Below, piece after piece: positions 41,952-51,933 of a stretch of 64,000 bases of DNA. The stretch spans positions 99,218 to 163,217 of the forward strand of contig CAZZCG010000005.1 in NCBI GenBank assembly GCA_964653145.1. Reading direction: 5' to 3'. The position numbers were made by a program, and so were the translations under genes. The stretch comes from Pseudocalidococcus sp964653145 (GTDB lineage Bacteria; Cyanobacteriota; Cyanobacteriia; Thermosynechococcales; Thermosynechococcaceae). The notes under the pieces are model-generated. The model was given only the letters and a program-made list of their open reading frames with translations, ran no database searches and was not told the DNA's origin. The first letter of the stretch is position 1; each line of letters begins with the position of its first letter.

Positions 41952-43055
41952 ATGTCGTCCGCGTCTGCTCCTTCCCCCTCAGATTTTCAACTCAGTAGTT
42001 ACGACTACGACCTACCCGAGGAACTGATTGCCCAGGCCCCGGTTATACCCCGCGATCACTCCCGTCTTTTGGTGTCTGAGGGTGTAACGGTCAGTCATCA
42101 TTACTTTTATGATTTACCCAAACTACTCCGGCCAGGGGATCTGCTAGTCCTCAACAACACCCGAGTCATTCCAGCGCGGCTTTATGGCATCAAAGTTGGC
42201 CCCACTCCGGTCAAGGTGGAAGTGCTGTTGCTTTCGGAGCAATCCCCCCAACACTGGCTGGCCCTGGTTAAACCTGGCAGACGCTTGCGTCCCGGTCAAG
42301 TGATTGCCTTTCGAGACCCCACCCACGCCGACACGGTTCTCCAGGCCAAGATCCTGGCAACGGATACCTCCACCCATGGTCGCATTTTAGAGTTTGACCT
42401 GCCCCCGGGCCAGCGACTGTTGGATTATTTAGATCGCTTGGGAGAAATGCCCCTACCCCCCTACATTCACGAGAAACCCGCTAGTCCAGAGCAATACCAA
42501 ACCGTCTATGCCCAGGTACCCGGTGCCGTTGCTGCCCCCACTGCAGGATTGCACTTTACGCCGCAACTCCTCAATGCCCTTGCAACCCAGGGAATTAACC
42601 ATTGTTTCGTCACCCTCCACGTGGGCCTGGGAACGTTTCGGCCGATTGAGGTGGAAAATATTACGGATCACCAACTCCACCAAGAGTTTATTGAAGTCAG
42701 CCCGGAAACGGTTGCCACCATCAAAGCGACTCAAGCTGCTGGGGGACGGATTATTGCCGTGGGCACTACTGTTGTTCGCTCTCTCGAATCAGCTGCCGCA
42801 CCCGGAGAACTCCAGCCCTTTTGTGGGGAGTCTAATCTATTTATTTATCCTGGTCATTCTTGGCAAGTGGTTGAAGGCTTAATTACCAACTTTCACCTAC
42901 CCCGCTCTAGTCTCTTGATGTTGGTCAGTGCTTTAATTGGCCGGGAGCACACCTTCAGACTTTACGAGTTGGCCATCCAGGAGTGCTATCGGTTTTATTC
43001 CTTTGGAGATGCGATGTTGCTTTTCCCAAAATCCGGTTCTGACTTGAATACTTAA
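41952..43055 (+). CDS. queA: S-adenosylmethionine:tRNA ribosyltransferase-isomerase
   Basis: A 367-residue enzyme that moves ribose from SAM onto preQ1 at tRNA position 34 to make epoxyqueuosine. Family motifs are YDLPEELIAQAP, NNTRVIPARL, PGRRLRPG, AAPTAGLHFT and HVGLGTFRPI, and FHLPRSSLLMLVSALIG near the end. The ATG at 41952 adds about 17 residues before the conserved start. It is 15 bp after the GAF protein gene, with which it is probably transcribed. Confidence 0.95.
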   Translation: MSSASAPSPSDFQLSSYDYDLPEELIAQAPVIPRDHSRLLVSEGVTVSHHYFYDLPKLLRPGDLLVLNNTRVIPARLYGIKVGPTPVKVEVLLLSEQSPQHWLALVKPGRRLRPGQVIAFRDPTHADTVLQAKILATDTSTHGRILEFDLPPGQRLLDYLDRLGEMPLPPYIHEKPASPEQYQTVYAQVPGAVAAPTAGLHFTPQLLNALATQGINHCFVTLHVGLGTFRPIEVENITDHQLHQEFIEVSPETVATIKATQAAGGRIIAVGTTVVRSLESAAAPGELQPFCGESNLFIYPGHSWQVVEGLITNFHLPRSSLLMLVSALIGREHTFRLYELAIQECYRFYSFGDAMLLFPKSGSDLNT

Positions 43056-43235
43056 AACTTCGCAAAGATTTACCCCCAGGGCTGGGTGAGTTTGGTTGCA
43101 ATCCTACCTATGCAAGCTAAAATCAGGGCATCTGTCTGTGGGCAGGGGTTACGGCTGGCGATTGGCCCGAGTGTGATGCGTTCCATTGCTCCCGTAAGTT
43201 ACGTGTGTAGGAGATGTGTGAACAGAGGAATGAGG

Positions 43236-44444
43236 ATGCTGCAACGTCAAGGGTTTGCCTCCTTTTTAATTGGTAGTACGTTACTACTGGGCCTGGGAGG
43301 ATGTGGGGGAGGGCAGGCAGAAGCACCGCCACCACCAAAGGTCAAGGTTGCAACCGTTCAACCTGGGATGTTGGTGGATACAGGCACCTACAACACGCAA
43401 CTACAATCCCGGCGTGCCATCAATCTCAGTCCCCAGGTTTCCGGGCGGATTGTCCAAATTCTGGTGAATTCCGGGGTAAATGTTCCCCAAGGCGCGCCCC
43501 TGATTCAAATTGATCCCTCTGAGCAAACCGCAGCCGTTGCCAGTCAATTCGCCACCATTCAAGCAGCCCAGGCCACGGTGGAAACCTCCAGAGCTGAACT
43601 GCGCGCCCTTGAGGCCCAACGTCGCGCCAACCTCGCCACCCTAGAATTCAATCGTCTCCAGGCCGAGCGCTATACGGCCCTGTTCGAGCAAGGGGCTGTG
43701 TCCAAAGAGCAAGCCCAATCCTACATCCTCTCCTACCGCACTGCCCAAGCAGACCTCCAAGCCACTGACGCTGACATTCGTGCCCAACAGGCCACGATTA
43801 TTGAAAATGAAAAAGTCCTCCAGCAAGCCCAGGCCAACACGCAGCAACAGGCTGTTCTCCTAAATTGGTTTACGGTGAATGCCCCCTTTGCGGGTAATGT
43901 TGGCAACATTGGCCCTCGCATTGGCGATTACGTCACCCCCCAAACCAATCTTCTAACCCTGACGGAAAATCAACCCCTTGAGGTCTATATCAATGTTCCG
44001 ATCGAGCGAAGCCCGGATCTTCGGATTGGCTTGCCCGTTGAATTGATTAATACTACCGGTGATGCCATTGGCCGCAGTCAAGTTTTCTTCATTGACACCA
44101 CCACGAACAACAATACCCAAACCATTCTCGTCAAAGCCCTGTACGACAACAGTGACAACCGTTTGCGGGCTAACCAACAGGTTCAGGCGCGGATTATTTG
44201 GGATCAGAAACCGGGAATTCTTGTGCCCACCAGTGCTGTCTCTAACCTTGCTGGGCAAAATTTTGTTTTTGTTGCAGAGCCTGGCCAAGAAGGGAAAACA
44301 GTTGCAAAGCAAGTTCCAATTAAGGTCGGAGCCATTCAAGGGAACAGTTATCAAGTACTCGATGGTTTAAAAGCAAATCAGAAAATTATTACGTCCGGGA
44401 TTCAGCGCATTCGTGACGGTGAACCCATTACCCCAGAATCCTAG
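43236..44444 (+). CDS. RND efflux periplasmic adaptor lipoprotein
   Basis: A 402-residue membrane-fusion protein from the ATG at 43236, chosen because AGAGGA lies 6 bases upstream and a lipoprotein signal then follows (LLLGLGGCGG). The order is typical: a lipoyl half (LSPQVSGRIVQILVNSGVNVPQGAPL), a coiled-coil hairpin (about residues 90-190, VETSRAELRALEAQRR and AQANTQQQAVLL), the second lipoyl half (VNAPFAGNVG) and beta-barrel segments. It joins the RND pump encoded 12 bp downstream to an outer membrane channel not present here. Confidence 0.92.
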   Translation: MLQRQGFASFLIGSTLLLGLGGCGGGQAEAPPPPKVKVATVQPGMLVDTGTYNTQLQSRRAINLSPQVSGRIVQILVNSGVNVPQGAPLIQIDPSEQTAAVASQFATIQAAQATVETSRAELRALEAQRRANLATLEFNRLQAERYTALFEQGAVSKEQAQSYILSYRTAQADLQATDADIRAQQATIIENEKVLQQAQANTQQQAVLLNWFTVNAPFAGNVGNIGPRIGDYVTPQTNLLTLTENQPLEVYINVPIERSPDLRIGLPVELINTTGDAIGRSQVFFIDTTTNNNTQTILVKALYDNSDNRLRANQQVQARIIWDQKPGILVPTSAVSNLAGQNFVFVAEPGQEGKTVAKQVPIKVGAIQGNSYQVLDGLKANQKIITSGIQRIRDGEPITPES

Positions 44445-44456
44445 GTCAGCCCCATT

Positions 44457-47400
44457 ATGCTTTCTGAATTTTTTATTAAGCGACCTGTTTTTGCCACCGT
44501 CTGCTCCCTGCTGATTATTCTGGTGGGAACGGTTTCACTGCCAACCCTACCCATTGAGTACTATCCCAACGTCACCCCACCGACCATCCAGGTGGCTTCG
44601 AACTTTGCTGGAGCCAGTGCCGAGGTTGTGGAAACCAATGTCACCACGATTCTGGAAACGGCCATCAATGGCGTCGAGGGGATGGACTACATTGACTCCA
44701 CCAGCGATAACTTTGGCAACAGTAACCTGACAATTACCTTTGCCTCCGGGTATAGCCAGGATATTGCCGCGGTGGATGTGAACAATGATGTCTCCTCCGT
44801 TCTGGCCCAATTACCCCAATCTGTCCAGGCCACCGGGGTTACTGTTACCAAAGCCTCCCCGCAAATCGTTACCGCCATTGGTTTATATTCTCCCGATGAT
44901 CGCTACGATTCGCTGTTTATTAGCAACTACGCCTCCATTTTTGTGACCCAGCCTTTGCAACGTTTAGCTGGGGTTGGCCAAGCCAACATTTTTGGTCAGC
45001 GTACCTATGCTATGCGTCTCTGGCTCGATCCGGCGCGTTTGGCGGCCCGGGGGTTGACAGCAACCGATGTGGTCCAGGCCCTGTCGGATCAAAACATTCA
45101 AGTTGGGGCGGGGATCATTGGTGCACCCCCAACACCGTCGGGACAGGAATTTCAAATCTCGATCCAAGCCCAAAGCCGGTTGGCCAGTGAAGAGGAATTT
45201 GGCGACATTGTCATTCAACGGGGGGAAGATGGTTCCTTAATCCGAGTCCGAGATGTGGGGCGAACGGAATTGGGGGCCCAAAGCTACACTACCGACTTTC
45301 GCTTTGATGGCAAGGATGCCGTTGGGATTGGGATTTATCAGTTGAACCAGGCCAACGCCCTCGATATTTTTGATCTGGTTGAGAAAGAAATGACCGAGCT
45401 GGCCAAATCCTTCCCCCCTGGCCTGGAATGGGGAATTGGCTTCAGTACCACCAACGCCGTGGAAGAATCCCAAAAAGAAGTGGTCATCACCCTGTTTATC
45501 GCGATCTTTCTGGTGATTGCGGTGATCTTCTTCTTCCTCCAGGATTGGCGGGCGACCCTGATCCCAACCATTACAATTCCTGTTTCCTTGATTGGCACCT
45601 TCGCCTTCATGGTGGTATTTAATTTTTCACTCAATAGTTTGACCATGTTTGGTCTAGTGTTAGCCACGGGCCTGGTGGTGGATGACGCGATTATCGTCGT
45701 TGAAAACGTCACTCGGCTCATGGAAGAACGAAATATGACCCCAATGGAGGCCGCCATTGAGTCGATGCGGGAAGTGTCTGGCGCGATTGTGGCCACATCG
45801 TTGGTGCTGATGGCGGTGTTCGTGCCGGTGGCCTTTTTCCCTGGGGTGACGGGGCAGTTGTACCAACAGTTTGCTCTAACGATTGTGTTCTCGATTGCGT
45901 TTTCCAGCTTTAACGCGCTGACCCTCAGTCCCCCCATGAGTGCCCTCCTGCTGCGGCGGGATAAGCCTCCGGTTAACAACCCGATTGATCGTTTTCTCCA
46001 TACTTTTCTCTATCGTCCAATTAACGTCTCCTTGGATTGGTTACGGCGCGGCTACGAACACAACTTAACGGTTGTGGTGACTCGGTTTAAGAATGTCGTT
46101 CTTGTGATTTTTGCCCTGTTATTGGTTGCCACCTACTGGCTTTTTCAAATCGTTCCCCCTGGATTTATCCCGGAAGAGGATCAAGGTTATTTTGTCACGT
46201 TGATCCAAGCACCCCAAGGGGTTTCCCTGGAATACACCAGCAATATTGTCAGTGAAGCTACCAAAATTATTCAGGGAATGGATGAAGTGATTGGCCCAGA
46301 CTTGCCCAACGATCAGCGGGGCCACACCTTTGCCATCACCGGAAATAACTTTTTTGGCAATGGGCCGGACAAAGGGGTGATCTACACCTCAATGCAACCC
46401 TGGTCGAAACGACGCTCCTTAGAAGTATTGCTTCCTGAAATTCAGCAAAAACTAGGAGGGATCACTGGAGCCACGGTTTTTGTGACCAATGTTCCGGCAG
46501 TCAACCTGGGGGGTAGTGGCCTGGGGGGCTTTGATGTTCAGGTCATGGATCAACAAAATTTGGGCTTTGAAGCTCTGAGTGAATCGGTGAATGAGCTAGT
46601 TCGCACCGCTGCCCAGGAAAATCGACCCGTGGGTAACCGGCCTGGGCTACAAGGTGTTAATACTCCCTTTGCCGTCAATGCTCCCCTGTTATCTGTGGAA
46701 GTGGATCGAACTCGAGCACTGGCTTTGAATGTCAACTTGCAGGATGTTTTTAACACGATGCAGGTTTATTTGGGGTCCGCCTATGTCAACCAGTTCAACC
46801 TCTTTGCCCGGAGTTATCAGGTGATTATCCAGGCCGATCAGGAGTTCCGTTCCAACCCCGATGACATTAATAAGCTCTATGTCCGCTCCATGGAAGGGGC
46901 AATGATTCCCTTGAGCAACTTGGTGCAAATTACCCAGGTGACCGCACCGCCCATTGTCTATCACCACAACCTCTTCCGCTCTGCAGAAATTACTGGTTCG
47001 GGGGTCAACGGTCTCAGCGATGGCCAGGCCATGAACATTATTGCGACCTTGGCCAATAAAATTCTGCCCCGAGGGATTGATTTTGCTTGGACAGGGCTAT
47101 CTTTGGAATCCACCCGTTCTGGTGGTCAGGCCCCATTCATCTTTGCCCTCGGTTTGGTTTTTGTGTTCCTAATTCTATCCGCTCAGTACGAAAGCTACAT
47201 TGACCCGCTGATTATTTTGCTCTCGGTGCCCTTGGCGGTCTTAGGTGCCCTCTTGGCTCAGGAAATGCGGGGCTTATCCAACGATTTGTTCTGTCAGATT
47301 GGCTTGGTGATGTTGATTGGTCTGGCGAGTAAAAACGCCATCTTAATTGTCGAATTTGCGAATCAGATCAAGGAATTGGAAGGAGTTTCAGCTACTAAAG

Positions 47401-47666
47401 CTGTGATTAAAGCCGCAGAGGAACGGTTACGGCCAATTTTGATGACTGCGATTTCGTTCATCCTGGGGATTTTGCCCTTGGTCTTTGCCACGGGGTCTGG
47501 CTCCAATGCCCGTCACTCCCTGGGGACAGCGGTTTTGGGGGGCATGATTGCTTCTACCTTACTGAGCTTCTTCCTGGTGCCGGTGATCTACATTGTGATC
47601 AAAGATATTGAAGAGCGGCTCAGCAAAAACCACAAAAAATCCCTTGGCCAAACCTCCAATGGCTAA
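44457..47666 (+). CDS. RND efflux pump inner-membrane transporter (HAE1/AcrB family)
   Basis: A 1069-residue proton-driven trimeric transporter with twelve transmembrane helices and two large periplasmic loops. Diagnostic parts are the start MLSEFFIKRPVFATVCSLLI, LGLVLATGLVVDDAIIVVENVTR with the proton-relay Asp pair (about residues 405-425), and GLASKNAILIVEFANQI with the key Lys. It would export drugs, lipids or metabolites; the substrate is unknown. It forms an operon with the adaptor gene 12 bp upstream. Confidence 0.95.
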   Translation: MLSEFFIKRPVFATVCSLLIILVGTVSLPTLPIEYYPNVTPPTIQVASNFAGASAEVVETNVTTILETAINGVEGMDYIDSTSDNFGNSNLTITFASGYSQDIAAVDVNNDVSSVLAQLPQSVQATGVTVTKASPQIVTAIGLYSPDDRYDSLFISNYASIFVTQPLQRLAGVGQANIFGQRTYAMRLWLDPARLAARGLTATDVVQALSDQNIQVGAGIIGAPPTPSGQEFQISIQAQSRLASEEEFGDIVIQRGEDGSLIRVRDVGRTELGAQSYTTDFRFDGKDAVGIGIYQLNQANALDIFDLVEKEMTELAKSFPPGLEWGIGFSTTNAVEESQKEVVITLFIAIFLVIAVIFFFLQDWRATLIPTITIPVSLIGTFAFMVVFNFSLNSLTMFGLVLATGLVVDDAIIVVENVTRLMEERNMTPMEAAIESMREVSGAIVATSLVLMAVFVPVAFFPGVTGQLYQQFALTIVFSIAFSSFNALTLSPPMSALLLRRDKPPVNNPIDRFLHTFLYRPINVSLDWLRRGYEHNLTVVVTRFKNVVLVIFALLLVATYWLFQIVPPGFIPEEDQGYFVTLIQAPQGVSLEYTSNIVSEATKIIQGMDEVIGPDLPNDQRGHTFAITGNNFFGNGPDKGVIYTSMQPWSKRRSLEVLLPEIQQKLGGITGATVFVTNVPAVNLGGSGLGGFDVQVMDQQNLGFEALSESVNELVRTAAQENRPVGNRPGLQGVNTPFAVNAPLLSVEVDRTRALALNVNLQDVFNTMQVYLGSAYVNQFNLFARSYQVIIQADQEFRSNPDDINKLYVRSMEGAMIPLSNLVQITQVTAPPIVYHHNLFRSAEITGSGVNGLSDGQAMNIIATLANKILPRGIDFAWTGLSLESTRSGGQAPFIFALGLVFVFLILSAQYESYIDPLIILLSVPLAVLGALLAQEMRGLSNDLFCQIGLVMLIGLASKNAILIVEFANQIKELEGVSATKAVIKAAEERLRPILMTAISFILGILPLVFATGSGSNARHSLGTAVLGGMIASTLLSFFLVPVIYIVIKDIEERLSKNHKKSLGQTSNG

Positions 47667-47759
47667 TTGCAATCCTTGAACTCGGGAACCCCTGTCCTCA
47701 ACATTGAGACGAGTTTCCTAGTTCTGATGTACTGATGTTCACAAGATGTGTGGAGTTGC

Positions 47760-48584
47760 ATGAAAAAACTAACCGCTCTAGCATTGGCTGGCCTGGGCTT
47801 TTTGGCTCCATGGATAAGCGTGGCTCCCACCGTAGCTCTGCACCCACCTGGGTTGTTCTTGGCTGAAAATCAGTTCGATTATGGGTTGTTTAAACAAGCC
47901 TTGAAATCCTTTTGGCCCAACTCATCCTGTTCCACGCAGTCAACGCTGAAAATAACAGGTATTACCCAGGGGCTTTCCTTTACCGGCCAAGCCAAGATCA
48001 ATGCCATTGCCGAACTGCCCAATCGATTTCGAGTTCAGATTGACTTTGCCCCCAATGACACTGGTGAAAGTCAGTCAGTTTTGTTGGTCTCCAATGGGGA
48101 GAATTTTTGGGCCTATCGTCCTGATTTAGGGCAATACATGGTTTCCTCTGCCAGTGACTTCCAGGATTCCGATGATAGCTTTTGGGCAGGATTTTCGACG
48201 ATTGCTTTCCTCTCTGTCCCCCCTGAACTCCAAACTCTGTTGGAGAGTACAAGTATCAATTCGGATGTGATGCTAGATGCCCTTTTGGCAGATGTGAAAA
48301 CTCTGAATCTACAACAGGGGAAAAAAAACATTGATGGCAGTGCCACGGATACGCTTAGCCTGGTCAATCAAGCAGAGGGAATAGCGATCACGGTTTATCT
48401 CTTGCCGCCCCAGGCCCAAGTGAAGGCCATTGACCTAAAAACCGATAGCCAAGGGGTGAACTTACAAATGATTGAAACAGTGCAAACCCGAACCTGCCAG
48501 GCCAATGTTTCCCCGACAACCTTTGAATTTCAGCCCCCGGCGACGGCACAAAAAGTCGATCAAGTTAAAATCAGCCCCTTTTAA
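47760..48584 (+). CDS. LolA-like periplasmic lipid/lipoprotein carrier
   Basis: A 274-residue secreted protein from the ATG at 47760 (MKKLTALALAGLGFLAP). The mature part has the half-barrel pattern of the LolA/DUF2092 group: SFTGQAKINAIAELPNRFRVQIDF, LLVSNGENFWAYRPDLGQYMV, then hinge helices and a C-terminal strand set. The exact role (lipoprotein, lipid or other hydrophobic cargo) is unknown. It starts 93 bp after the RND pump, which could suggest an envelope function. Confidence 0.7.
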   Translation: MKKLTALALAGLGFLAPWISVAPTVALHPPGLFLAENQFDYGLFKQALKSFWPNSSCSTQSTLKITGITQGLSFTGQAKINAIAELPNRFRVQIDFAPNDTGESQSVLLVSNGENFWAYRPDLGQYMVSSASDFQDSDDSFWAGFSTIAFLSVPPELQTLLESTSINSDVMLDALLADVKTLNLQQGKKNIDGSATDTLSLVNQAEGIAITVYLLPPQAQVKAIDLKTDSQGVNLQMIETVQTRTCQANVSPTTFEFQPPATAQKVDQVKISPF

Positions 48585-48650
48585 CGTTTATGAGTTCTTG
48601 AGTGCTCGTTTAGGCGAACCGATGGCTACAACTGGAAGATAGGAGGGGAT

Positions 48651-50138
48651 TTAGACCGCTCCCGAAATCCGTTGTTCCAATGCTGCCCGAGCTTCTTCCC
48701 GATCATCGAAGTGAATTTTTTCAGTACCCAGAATCTGATAATCTTCATGACCCTTGCCCGCAATCACGACCCCATCTCCAGGTTGGGCAGATAAAATTGC
48801 CGTCAAGATGGCCTGGTGTCGATCCGCCTCGACCCTTGGTGTTTGGGCCTGGGGAATTCCTGCCAAAATATCATCGAGAATCTGTTGGGGATTTTCCGTC
48901 CGGGGATTATCCGATGTCACCACCACCTGATCCGCCAAGTCTGCCGCAATTTTTCCCATTTGCGGACGTTTGCTGCGATCCCGATCCCCGCCACAGCCAA
49001 AGACACAGATCATCTGGCCAGGAATGAATGGGCGGGCGGCCTGAAGTAGGTTTTCTAGACTGTCGGGGGTATGGGCATAATCCACAATCACGCTGATATC
49101 CTGGCTTGGACTCACTCTCACCTGCTGCATCCGCCCCGGCACCCCAGGAAAGTTAGGCAGGCTGGCTAACATGGTATCTAACCCCAGGCCGAGGTCTAAG
49201 CCAACCCCAATTGCGGCCAGAAGATTTTCCACATTGAATTGCCCGACTAAAGGAGAATTAAACGCTGCGGAACCGACCGGCGTATGCATTACCCCAGAGA
49301 CCCCATCGGCCCGATAGCTCAACTCATCTGCCCACAGATCTGCTTTCCCTTGGGTGCGATAACTCCAGGCCTGGGGGCCTAACTTAGCTAGTAGCCGTTG
49401 TCCGTAGGGATCATCGCCGTTGATGATCGCTTTGCCCTTTAGGTAAGTGTCTGTAAACAGCAGGGCCTTGGCCGCAAAATAGTCTTCCAAATCCCGGTGA
49501 TAGTCCAGATGATCCTGGGTGAGATTCGTAAACACCGCTGTCTGAAACTGGCAACCCCACGTGCGCTCCTGAGCTAAGGAATGGGAACTCACTTCCATGA
49601 TCCCGATGGTGGCCCCGGCCTGGAGCGCTGCAGCAAGTTGGGTCTGGAGAGTAACCGCAAAGGGGGTGGTGTGGGTGGCAATGACTTCATGGCCGGGCCA
49701 GCGACTGTAAAGAGTCCCCAAGAGGGCCGGGGCCTGATGTGCCGCTTTGACGAGATATTCAATCAGGTGGGTGGTGGTGGTTTTGCCATTGGTGCCGGTG
49801 ACGCCAACGAGGGGCAGTGTGTGTCCCGGATAGTTGTAAAAGGCCGCAGCCACTTGGCCACAGACCCGTTGAATCTGCTCCACCCTAAATACAGGGACGG
49901 TTTCTCCAGGTTCCGGTTGTTTGGCCTGGGGAGAAATCAACGCTGCCACCGCTCCCGCCGCCAAGGCACTGGCCCAAAAATTGCCACCATCCACTCGGGT
50001 TCCAGGCATCCCAATGAATAAAGTTCCGGGGGGACAGTCCCAGGAGTTGGTGCTTAGGTGGGTGACCTCCAGATCCAGGCCTGGTAAATCCGGTGATAGG
50101 GGAATTTCAGCAGCGGTTAACAATTCGTGCAAGCGCAT
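48651..50138 (-). CDS. murE: UDP-N-acetylmuramoyl-tripeptide synthetase MurE
   Basis: A 495-residue Mur ligase of peptidoglycan synthesis. The P-loop GVTGTNGKTTTTHLIEYL (about residues 113-130) and the DNPRTENP motif near the C-terminus mark the meso-diaminopimelate-adding form rather than the Lys-adding one. Central VDYAHTPDSLENLL and GCGGDRDRSKRP are conserved. It adds mDAP to UDP-MurNAc-L-Ala-D-Glu in the cytosol. The ATG at 50138 gives the standard MRLHELL start. Confidence 0.96.
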   Translation of the reverse strand: MRLHELLTAAEIPLSPDLPGLDLEVTHLSTNSWDCPPGTLFIGMPGTRVDGGNFWASALAAGAVAALISPQAKQPEPGETVPVFRVEQIQRVCGQVAAAFYNYPGHTLPLVGVTGTNGKTTTTHLIEYLVKAAHQAPALLGTLYSRWPGHEVIATHTTPFAVTLQTQLAAALQAGATIGIMEVSSHSLAQERTWGCQFQTAVFTNLTQDHLDYHRDLEDYFAAKALLFTDTYLKGKAIINGDDPYGQRLLAKLGPQAWSYRTQGKADLWADELSYRADGVSGVMHTPVGSAAFNSPLVGQFNVENLLAAIGVGLDLGLGLDTMLASLPNFPGVPGRMQQVRVSPSQDISVIVDYAHTPDSLENLLQAARPFIPGQMICVFGCGGDRDRSKRPQMGKIAADLADQVVVTSDNPRTENPQQILDDILAGIPQAQTPRVEADRHQAILTAILSAQPGDGVVIAGKGHEDYQILGTEKIHFDDREEARAALEQRISGAV

Positions 50139-50216
50139 AGTTTTCTCACCCGGCCACGCTAGAGTCTTGGCAAGATTTTAGGCTATTTCCAACCCCTCGG
50201 TTCCAGGCCGAACTTT

Positions 50217-50939
50217 CTAATCTGTGGCGAAAACCTGTACCGCAAAGACCTTGCCGCGGGGCCCCTGAACAATCCCATAGCCAAATTCCACAAAATCTGG
50301 ATAAAGGATATTTTGCCGATGCCCTGGACTTTTCATCCACTCCTGCTGAAAAAATTGCACCATGGCCAGTGATAAACCGGGGAGCTTGGGATTTTCAAAG
50401 GTAAAGATATTTTCACCGATACCAATTTTGGCGTTGCCCCCGGCCTGGATGTAGCGTTGGTGAGGTGTGGTGCCCTCGGGAGTGCGATGGTCAAAAAAAT
50501 TGCGTTGCAGCATATCCTCAGCGTGGGCCATGGCCATTTGATTCAAGAGGGGATTGAGGCTGAGACTATTTAATCCCTGTGCTTGTCGATGCTGATTCAC
50601 CAGGCCTAGGGCATAGCGTTGTAGATCCGGTAAAGGTTGAATTTGCTTTGCCGAAGCCAGATGAGGGCCTGGGGATAATGAAGAAACTGGCTGAACCCCA
50701 GATAACTCCCTTGCGTTCGCTCCTGAATTGGCCATGGGTATTGAAAGCACTAGGGCAACCACGAGACCGATGCCCCCATAACCAACAGTCAATCGTCTGT
50801 GTGATCGATACTGTCCCCGCCCTTGGCCCAACTGCCCTGTGAGAAAACTGGGCTTGCCCCCAAGAACAACACCGTAAGCTCCCAGGCCCAGAGGGGTAAT
50901 AATTAGTAAGCCCTGTAAAAATCCCATGGATAGAGTCAA
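50217..50939 (-). CDS. CAP (SCP/PR-1) domain protein with N-terminal membrane part
   Basis: A 240-residue protein. Two hydrophobic segments (about residues 5-27 and 53-71) precede a linker and a CAP domain (about 105-238). The CAP core has HAEDMLQRNFFDHRTPEG (the His and Glu of the CAP cavity), GENIF and MKSPGHRQNILYPDFVEFGYG. Bacterial CAP proteins are extracytoplasmic and mostly of unknown function. It lies upstream of murE on the same strand with a 78-bp gap. Confidence 0.85.
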   Translation of the reverse strand: MTLSMGFLQGLLIITPLGLGAYGVVLGGKPSFLTGQLGQGRGQYRSHRRLTVGYGGIGLVVALVLSIPMANSGANARELSGVQPVSSLSPGPHLASAKQIQPLPDLQRYALGLVNQHRQAQGLNSLSLNPLLNQMAMAHAEDMLQRNFFDHRTPEGTTPHQRYIQAGGNAKIGIGENIFTFENPKLPGLSLAMVQFFQQEWMKSPGHRQNILYPDFVEFGYGIVQGPRGKVFAVQVFATD

Positions 50940-51115
50940 TCCTCAAGGCTCTTCACCGAATTATAGGTTTTACCTCAAGGTTCTCTGGGAAACTGGGTAG
51001 TTAAACATCCCCGGCAGTGGCTGCATCTCCCCTATACGTCCTTAAAGTCTTGTGGTAGCTTAAGGAAGGTATATACAAAAGTTAATATTAATCCGATAGA
51101 TTTCTCATAAATATC

Positions 51116-51841
51116 TTGTCTGCATCTGTTCCTACCTCCCCACTGGTTCCCCCCCTGCGCCCCGGCCTGGATTGGTCCTTAGCTCGGCAACCTCTCTTGC
51201 TGATGGTGAGTGCCGGTTTTTTGGTCTCCGTGCCGGTTTTTCTCCAGGCCCCCCTTGTTCGGTTTTACCCTTGGGTTAGTTTGGGGATCACGCCCATTCT
51301 TTGGGGTTTAGGATTTTGGCTGATTCACTCGCGCCGTGGCCCGGCCTGGGGGGATTTATTCCTGGGATTTAGCGCCTGTTGGTTGGCGGGTTCAGTTTAT
51401 TGGGGTTGGTTACGCTGGGAACCCCTGTGGCATCTACCCATTGAAGCCTTTGCCTTGCCCTTGGCTTTGGGATTAATTTGGCGGCGGCAATTCCAGGTGG
51501 GAAGTTTGTTTTACCTCGGTTCTTTGCTGGGAACAACAATTACGGACATTTATTTCTATCTCATCGATGTTATTCCCCACTGGCGGTCGGTGATGCGCTT
51601 AGAGCAAGCTCCAGAACTCCTAATGAGTGTGTTTCAGGATGCTGTTTCGCAAGTTCAAACCTTCAATGGCCAGTTTTGGGCGATGTTGTTGGTGCTCCTT
51701 TTGGTGGGGCTGACTGTCTTTCCCTACTTCAGCGTTAATTTACAGCACCGGCATAACTTGGCCTGGTGGGGGTTCATTGGGGCCCTGGGGAGCACCTTGC
51801 TGGTGGATGGTCTGTTTTGGTTGGTGGCGGTGGCTCAATAG
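51116..51841 (+). CDS. DUF3120 family membrane protein
   Basis: A 241-residue polytopic protein matching DUF3120, a cyanobacterial family of unknown function. Family-like parts are FLVSVPVFLQAPLVRFYPWVSL, WLAGSVYWGWLRWEPLWHLPIEAFALP and YLGSLLGTTITDIYFYLIDVIPHWR. There are about six hydrophobic helices, with the last at the C-terminus. The start is uncertain: TTG at 51116 is the longest frame. The ABC ATPase gene follows after 92 bp; a functional tie is possible but unproven. Confidence 0.75.
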   Translation: MSASVPTSPLVPPLRPGLDWSLARQPLLLMVSAGFLVSVPVFLQAPLVRFYPWVSLGITPILWGLGFWLIHSRRGPAWGDLFLGFSACWLAGSVYWGWLRWEPLWHLPIEAFALPLALGLIWRRQFQVGSLFYLGSLLGTTITDIYFYLIDVIPHWRSVMRLEQAPELLMSVFQDAVSQVQTFNGQFWAMLLVLLLVGLTVFPYFSVNLQHRHNLAWWGFIGALGSTLLVDGLFWLVAVAQ

Positions 51842-51933
51842 GTGACGGAAGCTCAAGGGCTGGCTGGGTTTTCCAGGGAATAGGGTCTTAGGCGGGGCCT
51901 GGAGTAAAATTTAAGCCAAAGGGTTTATGCGCT